NCBI GenBank assembly: GCA_009746045.1
Contig: RPFO01000389.1
Location: 1,790,482 to 1,854,481, forward strand
Reading direction: 5' to 3'
Length of the DNA: 64,000 nt
Source: Mesostigma viride
Taxonomy: Eukaryota > Streptophyta > Mesostigmatophyceae > Mesostigmatales > Mesostigmataceae
Positions 50,917 through 60,168 of this stretch are shown here, in pieces (the first letter of the stretch is position 1; each line of letters starts with the position of its first letter). A program made the position numbers and the translations under genes. Under the pieces are notes generated by a model, which worked only from the letters and a program-made list of their open reading frames with translations, was not told the origin of the DNA and did no database searches.

Positions 50917-52791
50917 ATGGCTGACGGTGTTGAGCGAGGGCGACGAGAGGCCCATCGCTTCTCTCCTGCCCCTTCCCTCGTGGCAGCACTCGAGGCGGCA
51001 GAGAGAGCTACCCAAAATCACTCACGCCCGAGTAGTGAGCGTGGCTCTAGGGGGTCATCCCCAGCACAAACCCCACGTTTGGGAGGGAATTCCTCGGCGG
51101 CTGCCGGTGCACCACCTGGTAGCCCTGTAGTGAATCCCCTTAATGGACCACCAAGTGGAACATCCATCGCGGGATTGTCGGCGGGTCCGGCCCTTGGTGT
51201 AGGAGCCGGCGCGGGGGCGCAGGGGAATAATGTTACCCTGCACTACGGTAGGAGTGGGGCCCTGCCTACGGTGCTGCCGCAACCTACATTGGCCACTTGG
51301 CCCAGCAGCGCCCCGGCGCCACCCTTGTATGATAGCCGATCGCGGTCTCGCCGAGCTGCGCATCGGGCGTCCTATCATGCGCCTGGACCCCTTGGGGCTA
51401 GCCCCTTCGGCCATGCCTCGCCAAATATGGCTGGGCAGGGCCAGGGCACCGCACGGACCGGTCGGTCTTCCTTCGGGGTCGCAGGGGAGGCGATTCCCCT
51501 CCCCAACTCAGCATACGACCGCCTGGCTCCGGGTGACCCACGAGCGCAGCACCCAGCGGCCACCGCCGCCCATCATTATGCAAGCCGCGCCCACTACCCA
51601 CATGGGTATGAGCACCCGGGTGAGGATGAGTGCAGCCCCCCGGCAGGTTACCCGCGTGGGCACACCTCGCAAGGTGTGGCCGGGCCCGGGAGACCCGCGA
51701 GTATCATGGGCCATCATGACGATGATACTCACAATGCAGGGCGACTACCACCGTTGCCCAAGCTGTCGGATATTCCCAAGTTTAAACCCGACTGCTCGTA
51801 CCAAGAGTTTGAGGCTTGGGAGATTGCAGTGTCTCAGAAGATCGACATCTGGGAGACATACAATCGCAAGCTCTTGGACGAGGATATCAAGGTCAAGCTG
51901 GTGTCCAGCGAGGCACTGGCTCCCGATGTGAGACAAGCTCTCCATTGCGAAAGCGCCCTGGCCAATGGCTTCCCCAGCAGCTTGGCTGAATTATTTCGGC
52001 GAGCACGGGCCAAGTACCTGCCACCCGACCAAGACAAGCTGGACCGGGAGGCTTTTGGGGCGTTCAAGCAGGGGAACCTGAGCTATCGGGAATATATGAC
52101 CAAGTTCGAGCTTCTAGCTGGGCGGGTTGATGACCTGATGGGCCCAGAAGCCTTGGCAAGGTTCTATGAGGGCTTGCAACCCGAATTCCGGGATGAGGTG
52201 AAGCGGAAATTCGCCCACCTCTCCTGGGCTCAATGGAACCTGCAGGACATCAAGACCTACCTAGCGGAGATAGCTCCCTTGGTGCAGCGGACCCCAAAAC
52301 CCCGCGTGAATGCACTGGAACTCAATGAGCTGGGATTCGCCCCCGTGTGGGTGGATGAGCTACAGTGCGAGGTCCTGGACATTAATGCCTTGGACACTTC
52401 CCGGATTCAGTGCTACCACTGCAACCGCGTGGGGCACATCAAACGTGAGTGCCCTGATCTCCCTCCGCTGGACCAGGCCCCGCCTGTGCAACGCAACAAT
52501 TTCCAAGCGGCCTCCCCGCAAATGGCCTCGAGGCCACCACCGGCGCGAAATATGCGCACAGCTCCCAGTGCGGGTGAGCGTGCCCGACGCTTGCAACAAG
52601 CGCGCCAACAGCCCCGGCTGTACCAACAACCCAAGGCGCCCCCAAGCTCCTACCAGCAAGCTGGGCATGCCCTCAACCAACTGGATGCCGCAGACGCGGC
52701 CGAGCCTGATGATGGCTCTTCCGCGGCCGCATCCGGCCACCTGCGAGGCACACCGGTGGACGAGGGGCCTGCAGGAGAGGCGTTGGACTGA
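50917..52791 (+). CDS. Gag of element F
   Basis: 624 residues from MADGVERGRREAHRF. A long Pro/Ala/Gly-rich N-terminus (to about residue 275) precedes a gypsy gag capsid region. It reads FEAWEIAVSQKIDIWETYNR, LAELFRRARAKYLPPDQ, FGAFKQGNLSYREYMTKFEL and FYEGLQPEFRDEVKRKF. A CCHC knuckle CYHCNRVGHIKREC is near residue 500, and a low-complexity Gln/Arg/Pro tail follows. The frame is intact. Pol starts about 60 bases after the stop in the -1 frame, so a separate frame rule is needed for pol synthesis. Confidence 0.9.
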   Translation: MADGVERGRREAHRFSPAPSLVAALEAAERATQNHSRPSSERGSRGSSPAQTPRLGGNSSAAAGAPPGSPVVNPLNGPPSGTSIAGLSAGPALGVGAGAGAQGNNVTLHYGRSGALPTVLPQPTLATWPSSAPAPPLYDSRSRSRRAAHRASYHAPGPLGASPFGHASPNMAGQGQGTARTGRSSFGVAGEAIPLPNSAYDRLAPGDPRAQHPAATAAHHYASRAHYPHGYEHPGEDECSPPAGYPRGHTSQGVAGPGRPASIMGHHDDDTHNAGRLPPLPKLSDIPKFKPDCSYQEFEAWEIAVSQKIDIWETYNRKLLDEDIKVKLVSSEALAPDVRQALHCESALANGFPSSLAELFRRARAKYLPPDQDKLDREAFGAFKQGNLSYREYMTKFELLAGRVDDLMGPEALARFYEGLQPEFRDEVKRKFAHLSWAQWNLQDIKTYLAEIAPLVQRTPKPRVNALELNELGFAPVWVDELQCEVLDINALDTSRIQCYHCNRVGHIKRECPDLPPLDQAPPVQRNNFQAASPQMASRPPPARNMRTAPSAGERARRLQQARQQPRLYQQPKAPPSSYQQAGHALNQLDAADAAEPDDGSSAAASGHLRGTPVDEGPAGEALD

Positions 52792-52850
52792 GAGGCCGGG
52801 AGGGCACTCCGGGCGACACCTTACCCGGCCATGCACAAGTCGCCCAAGTT

Positions 52851-55376
52851 TTGTTACCATGTAATGTGGTGACAGAGACCCAGGAATGGCAAGCGGAGCC
52901 TAGCGAAGGCCCGCGGCAACTACTCCTCTTCACTGGAAGCCTACCAGACCCCCAGGGCTCTGGGCGTTGTTTGGAGGGCATCAAGGTCCTCATTGACAGT
53001 GGTGCGGCTACCACCTTCATCAGTGAGGCCATAGTGCAGCGCCTGGGAGTAACCCCGACTCCCCATACCATTGCTCGGCGCGTGCGATACTCGGATGGCT
53101 ACACTCAGCCATCCCCGGGCTATGTGGACTTGGCCCCTATCGTACAAGGCACCAGCGTGCCCATTCGCGCCACGGTCATTCCCTTACAAGCGGCTGATAT
53201 CATCCTAGGGATTGACTGGCTGCACATCTCCAAGGTGACCGTCTCTTTTGGTACCATGGTTACCCACTTCCCAGATGGGTCATTCTGGTTACCTGAGCGG
53301 CAGTATGCGGCCAACGGCATGACCATCACCGATGACACGCCTGCCCTCAAGAGTGACCGTCGTCGCCTTGCGGACATTCTCATGTCCAAAAGGGAGTTCA
53401 AGCGGATGATGAGAGCCCGGCAGCCTCCTCCCGTTTACTCCATTCGTCTGGACGCCCTTGCCCACGTGCGCGGGCCCAGCGCCCAGCATGCACAGGCTGG
53501 AGTTTCGTTAAACTCGCTTGGCATGGACTTGTCGGAAGACGAGGTGAAACGACTCAACGCAGTGCTCGATCAGTATTCAGCCGTGTTTGAGGAGAAAACA
53601 CCTACGTTTCCCCCGGCCAGACCGGTGCTCCACCGCATTCATTTGCAGGAGGGGCACCCACCTACCACCTCACCCATTTTTCGCATGGGACCCGTGGAGT
53701 TGGCAGAGCTCAAGAAGATCTTGGTCGGCTTGTTGGAGGCCGGCTTGATCGAGCCCAGCAATAGCCCTTACAGCGCGGGCGTGTTGCTGGTGCCCAAACC
53801 CAATGGGAAGTGGCGTCTGGTTACGGATTATCGCAAACTCAATGCGATCACCGTGAAGTCCAAGTATCCCCTCCCCCGCATCGATGATATATTTAATAAG
53901 GTGGAGGGCGCAAAGTACTTTACGGTGCTCGATTGTGCAGACGGTTTTTGGCAACTTCGGATCGCCCCCGAAGATTGCCATAAAACAGCCTTTGCCACGC
54001 CTTTTGGCCATTACCAATTCCGCGTGGCGGCCATGGGCTTGTGTAACAGCCCTGCCTCTTTTCAGATGCTCATGAACCACCTCTTTAGGTCGGTGATGGG
54101 CACTAGTCGGCTGCCCCAGGTCTCGGCAGACCTGCGCGACCCGACTATCCCGTGGGACCCGGGGACGCAGCCGTACAAACGCACCTGCGTGGCCATCTAC
54201 TTGGATGACATCCTCATTTTCTCTCGCACGTTCGAGGAGCACTTGGAGGATGTTGCCGCGGTTCTGCAGATCATGGCGGATAATAAACTGTCCGCCCGCC
54301 GCAGCAAGGTAGAATCAGGCCGCAGCGTCCCCTTTCTAGGCCACATTCTCTCGGACAAGGGCGTGTCCACGGACCCCGATAAGGTCGCCGCCGTCCAACA
54401 GTGGCCTGTTCCCGCGAATGTTCGCGCCTTGCGCAGCTTCTTGGGCTTGGTATCGTATTATCGCCGCTTCATCCCGCGTTTCGCGACCATTGCGGCCCCG
54501 CTTACTCACCTCCTCAAGAAGGACGTACCGTGGGAATGGTCAGGCCTGTGTCAACAGGCCTTTGACCTGCTGAAGGCCAGGCTCGCCACTGCGCCTGTCC
54601 TCATCCTTCCGGATCCCACCAAGCCATTCGTGGTCAATAGCGATTCTAGCAAGGTTGCTATTGGCGGTGTGCTGCTCCAAGACCATGGTCTCGGTCTCCA
54701 ACCGGTCGAGTATATCTCCCGGACGATGATCCCGGCCGAAAGAAATTACCCGGTCCATCAGCAAGAGTTGTTGGCCGTGGTGTACTGTTGCCATACTTGG
54801 CGGCACCATCTTCTGGGTGCTCAGTTCAACGTGGCCATGGCCGAACCCGACCCTGCGGACCCGTACCGCTTGATCATCCAGACCGACCATCGGCCCCTCA
54901 CGCACTTGTTGACGCAGCCCACGCTTACGCCACGCCAAGCCCGTTGGCTTGAATATTTGGCACAGTTCGGTCCGTTCAAGATCGAATATGTCAAGGGCCT
55001 TGACAACACGGTCCCTGACGCCCTGTCGCGTCGCCCCGACTATTGGTTTTATGAGGATCTTGACGTTTTGGCCACGACGTTGATCCCCTCCCATGGTCCC
55101 GTCGCCCCCTTTGGCGACCGCTTGAGCGACCCGATGAGCCCCTTCCTCTTCTGTGGCGCCACAACCGCGGAGGTTGACACTGTTGACCATTCCGTGCGCC
55201 TCGCCGGCAGCACCCCTGCACGTGAGGGCACGTGCGCAGCCGCAGGGGGGGAAGGACTTCGGCCCCGTACAGCCATATGGTGCCGGCGACAGGAGTCTAC
55301 CCTCCAATGCAGCCCGTTGGAGAGGCATTCACGTTGGCAAATACTGCAACAACGGTCGTCATCAGCTCGGACCTAG
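52851..55376 (+). CDS. Pol of element F: protease, reverse transcriptase, RNase H
   Basis: 841 codons; no clear ATG, so the start is nominal. Protease: VLIDSGAATTFIS (Asp49) and IILGIDWL. Reverse transcriptase: SPYSAGVLLVPKPNGKWRLV, TVLDCADGFWQL (Asp361) and IYLDDILIFS (Asp452/453). An extra segment of about 28 residues (TSRLPQVSADLRDPTIPWDP and on) lies between HLFRSVMG and CVAIYLDD; most gypsy enzymes have a short link there. RNase H: NSDSSKVAIGG (Asp598), HQQELLAVV (Glu639), QTDHRP (Asp679) and VPDALSRR. After residue 800 the integrase continues in the overlapping -1 frame. Confidence 0.93.
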   Translation: MLPCNVVTETQEWQAEPSEGPRQLLLFTGSLPDPQGSGRCLEGIKVLIDSGAATTFISEAIVQRLGVTPTPHTIARRVRYSDGYTQPSPGYVDLAPIVQGTSVPIRATVIPLQAADIILGIDWLHISKVTVSFGTMVTHFPDGSFWLPERQYAANGMTITDDTPALKSDRRRLADILMSKREFKRMMRARQPPPVYSIRLDALAHVRGPSAQHAQAGVSLNSLGMDLSEDEVKRLNAVLDQYSAVFEEKTPTFPPARPVLHRIHLQEGHPPTTSPIFRMGPVELAELKKILVGLLEAGLIEPSNSPYSAGVLLVPKPNGKWRLVTDYRKLNAITVKSKYPLPRIDDIFNKVEGAKYFTVLDCADGFWQLRIAPEDCHKTAFATPFGHYQFRVAAMGLCNSPASFQMLMNHLFRSVMGTSRLPQVSADLRDPTIPWDPGTQPYKRTCVAIYLDDILIFSRTFEEHLEDVAAVLQIMADNKLSARRSKVESGRSVPFLGHILSDKGVSTDPDKVAAVQQWPVPANVRALRSFLGLVSYYRRFIPRFATIAAPLTHLLKKDVPWEWSGLCQQAFDLLKARLATAPVLILPDPTKPFVVNSDSSKVAIGGVLLQDHGLGLQPVEYISRTMIPAERNYPVHQQELLAVVYCCHTWRHHLLGAQFNVAMAEPDPADPYRLIIQTDHRPLTHLLTQPTLTPRQARWLEYLAQFGPFKIEYVKGLDNTVPDALSRRPDYWFYEDLDVLATTLIPSHGPVAPFGDRLSDPMSPFLFCGATTAEVDTVDHSVRLAGSTPAREGTCAAAGGEGLRPRTAIWCRRQESTLQCSPLERHSRWQILQQRSSSART

Positions 55377-56890
55377 AGCGCCTCATCTCGCGCTTCACGG
55401 TCACTGAGGGTAAGGCAAATGAAGCCATAGCTGCCCGCCCTCAGAGCATGGACGGCTACCCAGCCAAGTTTCAAAACGGGTTCCTTTACGTGAATGTCAG
55501 TGGCCAGGCGGCCCGTCAAGACTCATGGCGCTTGTATGTCCCCCAAATATGCCGCGCTGAGGTATTATTTGAGTTACATGACTCCGTCTTGGGGGGACAC
55601 CAAGGCCAGGACAGGCTGTTAGCGAGGGCCCGGAGGTCCTACTATTGGCCTAAGATGGCTCGGGATGTGCGGGAGTATGTCAGTACCTGTGACAGCTGCC
55701 AGCACATGAAGCCACGGAATACGGGCAAACAGGGCGTTCCAAAGGAAATTCCAGACCCCATGTTCCCTTGGGACTCGGTGATGATGGATTTCATTGGGCC
55801 CTTGCCAGAGACCAAGGCGGGCAATGCTCAGATCCTGGTAGTGGTGGACCGGCTCACGCGGAGATGCCATTTAATCCCCTGCAAGGCCACCCTGACGGCG
55901 GAAGAGTGTGCCCACTTGTTCCTAAACAATGTGTTCCGGCTCCATGGCATGCCCCGACAATTTATCACCGACAAGGACAAGCTGTTCACGTCGAAATTTT
56001 GGACCTCATTTTTTCAGGTCGTCGGGACTAAGTTGTCTATGGGTACGGCCTATCACAGTAGCTCTTCTCACATGGTGGAGAGAGTGAATCGGGTGGTGGA
56101 AGAGGCACTGCGGCACTACCTGGATCGAGACGGGAGGAATTGGGACGAAGTGCTGGGATTCATTGAGTTTTCACTCAATAATGCCCCCCATTCTGCCCAC
56201 GGGTATACCCCGTTCTTTCTTGATACAGGCAGGCATCCCCTTACCCCCACCGATCTCTTGACCGCCCCAGCCATCACCACGACAACGGAGCTACGCTCCA
56301 CAGTCGCAGGGGCGCGGGAGCTGGTACAACGGATGGTGCAAGCTCATTCCAGCGCCATAAGTGGCCTACGGCAGGCGCGTGCCAAGTACATGGCGCGAGT
56401 CCAAAGTACCCTGGACAGGCGCACCCCTGCAATCGAAGCAGGTGACTTGGTTTTAATTGAGGGCCCCCACCAAGGCCGCTTCTCGCACAAGTTCGAGGAC
56501 AGCCTGAAGGTCAAGCTCCGCCCCTTATTCCTTGGACCGTATCTGGTGGAGAAGGTGTTCAATGAGGTGATGGTGTCTGTCGCCATCCCGGACTCGTGGC
56601 AGCTGAAGTCCAATGTTTTCCACGTTGACCAGCTGAAGCTTTACCGCAAGAGCACCTTCCCAGGTCGTGTCATGGCACCCGCCCCCTTGGAGTTCAACCC
56701 CGAGACGGGCGAGCCCGAGGATGAGGTCGAGGACATTGTAGCCCACCGCAATCGAGGCCGCCGCCGCGAGTACCTCCTTAAGTGGAAGTTCTCCCAAACA
56801 GAGCTAGAGCACTCATGGGTAGCTGAGGCTGGACTCACGGGCTGTGCACGCTTGCTACAGGAGTATAAAGCCCGGGCAGGGTTGGCATAA
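55232..56890 (+). CDS. Integrase with chromodomain of element F
   Basis: The frame overlaps the previous one by 145 bases in the -1 frame; a G7 run (55245-55251) lies in the overlap. Numbered from 55232, the zinc finger has GGHQGQDRLLARARRSYYWP and CDSCQ. The core has MMDFIG (Asp186), FITDKDKLF (Asp247) and MVERVNR (Glu283), giving the classic D-x35-E. The C-terminal module LRPLFLGPYLVEKV with FHVDQLKLY is the GPY domain. The end (EDIVAHRNRGRRREYLLKWK to SWVAEAGL) is a chromodomain, which in chromoviruses directs insertion to marked chromatin. The first ATG in frame is well inside, so it is likely made as a Pol fusion. Confidence 0.93.
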   Translation: MRSRRGGRTSAPYSHMVPATGVYPPMQPVGEAFTLANTATTVVISSDLERLISRFTVTEGKANEAIAARPQSMDGYPAKFQNGFLYVNVSGQAARQDSWRLYVPQICRAEVLFELHDSVLGGHQGQDRLLARARRSYYWPKMARDVREYVSTCDSCQHMKPRNTGKQGVPKEIPDPMFPWDSVMMDFIGPLPETKAGNAQILVVVDRLTRRCHLIPCKATLTAEECAHLFLNNVFRLHGMPRQFITDKDKLFTSKFWTSFFQVVGTKLSMGTAYHSSSSHMVERVNRVVEEALRHYLDRDGRNWDEVLGFIEFSLNNAPHSAHGYTPFFLDTGRHPLTPTDLLTAPAITTTTELRSTVAGARELVQRMVQAHSSAISGLRQARAKYMARVQSTLDRRTPAIEAGDLVLIEGPHQGRFSHKFEDSLKVKLRPLFLGPYLVEKVFNEVMVSVAIPDSWQLKSNVFHVDQLKLYRKSTFPGRVMAPAPLEFNPETGEPEDEVEDIVAHRNRGRRREYLLKWKFSQTELEHSWVAEAGLTGCARLLQEYKARAGLA

Positions 56891-56991
56891 TTCCGGCCCT
56901 TCTCCTACCTTTTGCGTAATGCTCCTTGCATGTGCATTGGCAGCCTTGATGCAGGCCGCCCCGCCCCAGGGGTCCATGGGCGAGTTATTCG

Positions 56992-57312
56992 GTGCGGTAT
57001 CGTTTGGACAGGAGGTTCGGTGTCCCTCACCCGACACAAGTTCCTCGCCGCCTTCTTGAGCGTTTTCCCATGGAGGCGCTGCGGGATGTCAACCTGGCCA
57101 AACGCCATGATGCACGCGCCGGCGAGCGGCAACTCACCTTCCAGCCCGCCCTAGTCCAGGCCAATGGCCTGCCTCTTCCCGAGCCGGCTGAGGCCGCGCC
57201 GGCTGAGCGTGTCCACCGGCGTCAACGCCCGGCCGCACCTCTGCGCGGGCATGGCCGTGGGGGCTCCACTCGTGGGGGACACCGCCCGAGCCCTTACCGC
57301 CCGGCGCCGTAA
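56992..57312 (+). CDS. Extra open frame downstream of integrase in element F
   Basis: 106 codons with LERFPMEALRDVNLAKRHDA, an Ala/Glu/Pro-rich middle and an Arg/Gly-rich end. It overlaps no pol domain. No signal peptide or membrane segment is seen, so it does not look like an envelope. It could be a real accessory protein or GC-rich chance; no relative is recognised. Confidence 0.25.
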   Translation: MRYRLDRRFGVPHPTQVPRRLLERFPMEALRDVNLAKRHDARAGERQLTFQPALVQANGLPLPEPAEAAPAERVHRRQRPAAPLRGHGRGGSTRGGHRPSPYRPAP

Positions 57313-57442
57313 ACCATCGCCAACGGACGGTGACAATTGGCACGATCGATGCGTGCCCTGGAAGGGAACAGTGACCATGTATACAGTCATTTATAAGTCC
57401 CGGCTACAGGAGTAGCCGCCTCTTTTGTTGGGGGGGGAGGAG

Positions 57443-58175
57443 TGTTGCACGGATGCAACATGCCATTTGTGGTATTAAATTATCCGTCCCGGTCGATCGG
57501 CGCCGACCGTAATCCGGCGCCAGTGCCGAGGCCATAGTATAGTTGGCAGCCGAGGCAATCCGTGTGGAAGTAAGTGTAGAAGTTTTGCTGACGAACTTGG
57601 CCTTTGCGCCGTAGGCAGACCTAGCGCCTGAACGGGAGTTACGGACAGCCAAGTGGCACTGCACATGCGTTATGATGGTACCTACGGACATTTGGATATT
57701 TTTCAGGAGAGGCCTCTAGCCGTACTGGTCTTTAACGTGTTCTAGACGGTTCGAGAAGCCCGTCCCCGCGGACCTCACGTCATGCCTGGTTGGCAGCGCC
57801 AGGCGCAGCCACCAACGGGGACGAAGGGACAAAATAGGAAGGCACGAGCTATGCCAGCAATCCGGACCTTGTATCGTAATTTACCACGTTGCTCTACAGA
57901 TTATTTACCATCGCTTAATCCTGGAGTGTAAATCTCCTGTGGGCTCGAGTGTGAATCCCTCGCCTACTGGGTGTAAGTCTTCCCGCATTGAGTGTTTTAA
58001 TCTGTGTGGTGACATTGTAATATACGAAACCGGTTTTCCGGGTTTGAGCTTATTCGTATTGTGTGACGAGTATTCTTAAGCCACCATCGTGCGCTGTGAC
58101 GCATAGGAAGTCAAAGGTCTTTCGCATTCGTTCTCAATCCTTAAGGCGCTATTTTAAATAGCCATACGTGTTAAA
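57443..58175 (+). repeat. 3' LTR of element F
   Basis: 733 bp, matching 49713-50446 except for a missing C (GAGTTACGG against GAGTTACCGG) and two substitutions seen by eye. It is followed by the AGAAT duplication. Confidence 0.93.
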
Positions 58176-58180
58176 AGAAT

Positions 58181-58713
58181 GCACCCATGGTTGTTGTAAT
58201 GGTGTAAAAAGGGTGCCAGATTTTCAAGTAAGGAATCATGAATAACCATGCCGCACCTCATGGCCATGCATATACATGGTGGCAAAAAATTTCACATCAT
58301 CCACACGGCCATGTGTGTGCCTGCACGTGTATGGTTGTGAAAATTGACAGCATTTTTACTATGCACACGCCCATGTATGCATGATTGCCTATGACGTCCA
58401 CGCAGGCATTAAAATTCACAAGGCCTCGCATTCGATCGTGCTTGCAAAAAACTGTCCATCAACACAATACGCCTAGCCTGCAGCCTGCATGTAGTGCATG
58501 GTTGCACAAAACAGAACTACATGAACACAATGAATGAATGCACAAACTTTGTGCCCACACTTGGAATTACCCCAAACTGAACAACGCGGTTATAATGCAC
58601 ATGGCCTCACATTTACTCATGCGAAAACCCTTTAAGCATCAGCACAATGGCCATCATGGGGAACCCAGCAACGGGATTCGTGATTGGAAGGATTCTGAAT
58701 CACGCACCTATGT
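58181..58713. other. Noncoding, rich in CATG words
   Basis: Loose repeats of GCCATGTATGCATG- and GGCCATGTGTGTGC-type sequence; no gene. Confidence 0.4.
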
Positions 58714-58717
58714 TCAG

Positions 58718-59239
58718 TCATATTTGCAAAGAACCGACATCGGGTTGACCAGAGCTGACGTCCACGGACCACTCTTCGTCACTGGAATTCCCTTCATTAT
58801 CCTCAGAACTTGAATCGCTGGGCTCAGAGCTTGAACCAGCTGCGACGTGTAGAAACTGCCCCGGCTTCTTGGTCGGTAAGAGAATGCCTTTCTGGGTGCG
58901 CACCAGCTTCCAAAACTTCTCCGAATCCCCGGAATCTGAAGACCCCCCGGAATCTGTTCTTGCCAAAACGGCCTCCGCTTCATTCCCTTGCCGGTTGTGA
59001 GTCTCAGAAGCCAAGGATGCAGAAGCTGGTTGTTCTTCCTGGATCACTGTAAGACCTGAAGGCGATGCCTTGGTACTTATGTCCTCATCATTTGTAGAGG
59101 ACGCTAGGTCTGGGGTGGAGTTCAACTCATCATCAACATCAGCGCTGGGCTGGACCTTCACCGGTGTAGAGGCCCCGGAAGCTGCCTCATAAGCAGCCTC
59201 CGAATCTGCCTCTGAACCATGATGAAGCGCTTTATCCAT
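58718..59239 (-). CDS. Acidic, serine-rich protein of unknown function
   Basis: 173 codons from ATG on the minus strand: MDKALHHGSEADSEAAYEAA, Asp/Ser/Glu/Thr-rich throughout. One less acidic stretch, SEKFWKLVRTQKGILLPTKK PGQF (near residues 106-128), might be a structured segment. The end is SDEEWSVDVSSGQPDVGSLQI. No domain is recognised. The low complexity suggests a disordered nuclear protein. Transcription would be away from the pogo-like gene. The open length and clean ATG give moderate support. Confidence 0.4.
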   Translation of the reverse strand: MDKALHHGSEADSEAAYEAASGASTPVKVQPSADVDDELNSTPDLASSTNDEDISTKASPSGLTVIQEEQPASASLASETHNRQGNEAEAVLARTDSGGSSDSGDSEKFWKLVRTQKGILLPTKKPGQFLHVAAGSSSEPSDSSSEDNEGNSSDEEWSVDVSSGQPDVGSLQI

Positions 59240-59439
59240 CGTTTCAAGAAGAAAAACAAGCTATATGTACCGCTAGCTGCTCACGTAGTGTAAGTATTTA
59301 TGCAGTTAACGATACTTGATAATAAAGCCACGTCGAATTATATACAATACGTATGTGCGGTGTAGTGAAATATAGGTCTTGGTAGTGATATGTGACCACT
59401 TGTGTGTACATGTACACAGTACAGTACACCGCCTCACGG

Positions 59440-59935
59440 GTACGTGGGCTGTTCCCACACCACGTGGAAGTGGGACGTTTGCGTACTACGTAGCCGTGAA
59501 AGTGGGACGGTTCGCGTACCACTTAGCCGTGAAAGTGGGACGGTTCGCGTACCACGTAGCCGTGGAAGTGGGCTGTATGCGCCTGTGGGACGGTCTCAAC
59601 CACAATCTGAGTACGTGGAACAGGTGCCCCACCTTGCCGCGTAGGTGGGACAGTCCCATCCAAAATCCGAGTACGTGGAACATGTGGCCCACCTTGCTGC
59701 GTAGGTGGAACAGTCCCATCCAAAATCTGAGTACGAGGAACAGGTGCCCCACCTTGCTGCGTAGGTGGAACAGTCCCCATCCAAAATCTGAGTACGTGGA
59801 ACAGGTGCCCCACCTTGCTGCGTTGAGTTGCTGCGTTGGTGGGACTGGCTCTTCCAAAATCTGAGTACGTGGAACAGGTGGCCCACCTTGCTGTGTTGGT
59901 CGGTGGGCTGTCGCATCCACAATAACCGTACATCA
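59440..59935 (+). repeat. Two adjacent minisatellites with GTGGGAC cores
   Basis: The first (about 59465-59575) is a 39-bp unit with GTGGGACGGTTCGCGTACCA, about three copies. The second (about 59585-59920) is a ~60-bp unit with GTCCCATCCAAAATCTGAGT and GTGGCCCACCTTGC, about five copies. The GTCCCA/GTGGGAC words also occur in the repeat at 48656-48865. Confidence 0.85.
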
Positions 59936-60168
59936 GTACACGTGGCACTGTAGGCGCCCCACCTTATGAATTCCCCTTCTGCCGGCGTAATTAACATGGT
60001 ATACTGTAAGGAGGTGAGAGGAGGTGAGAGAGGCACACGCTGGCTACGTACAGTACGTGGCACGTGACTTTTGTTAGAGAGTGCATCAGTTAATGATCAA
60101 TTAACTAATTATTGAACACGTGACTGCATCCGTGGTCTGAGGACTCTAACTATATACGGTGAGCCGCT

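Larger units (their letters stand above)
49713..58175 (+). mobile_element. Ty3/gypsy chromovirus-type retrotransposon F, full length
   Basis: 8.5 kb with LTRs of 734 and 733 bp, differing at about three positions by eye. It is flanked by AGAAT (49708-49712 and 58176-58180). It carries gag, then protease-reverse transcriptase-RNase H, then integrase with a GPY module and a chromodomain. A polypurine tract GGGGGGGGAGGAG precedes the 3' LTR. The near-identical LTRs indicate recent insertion. Confidence 0.95.
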
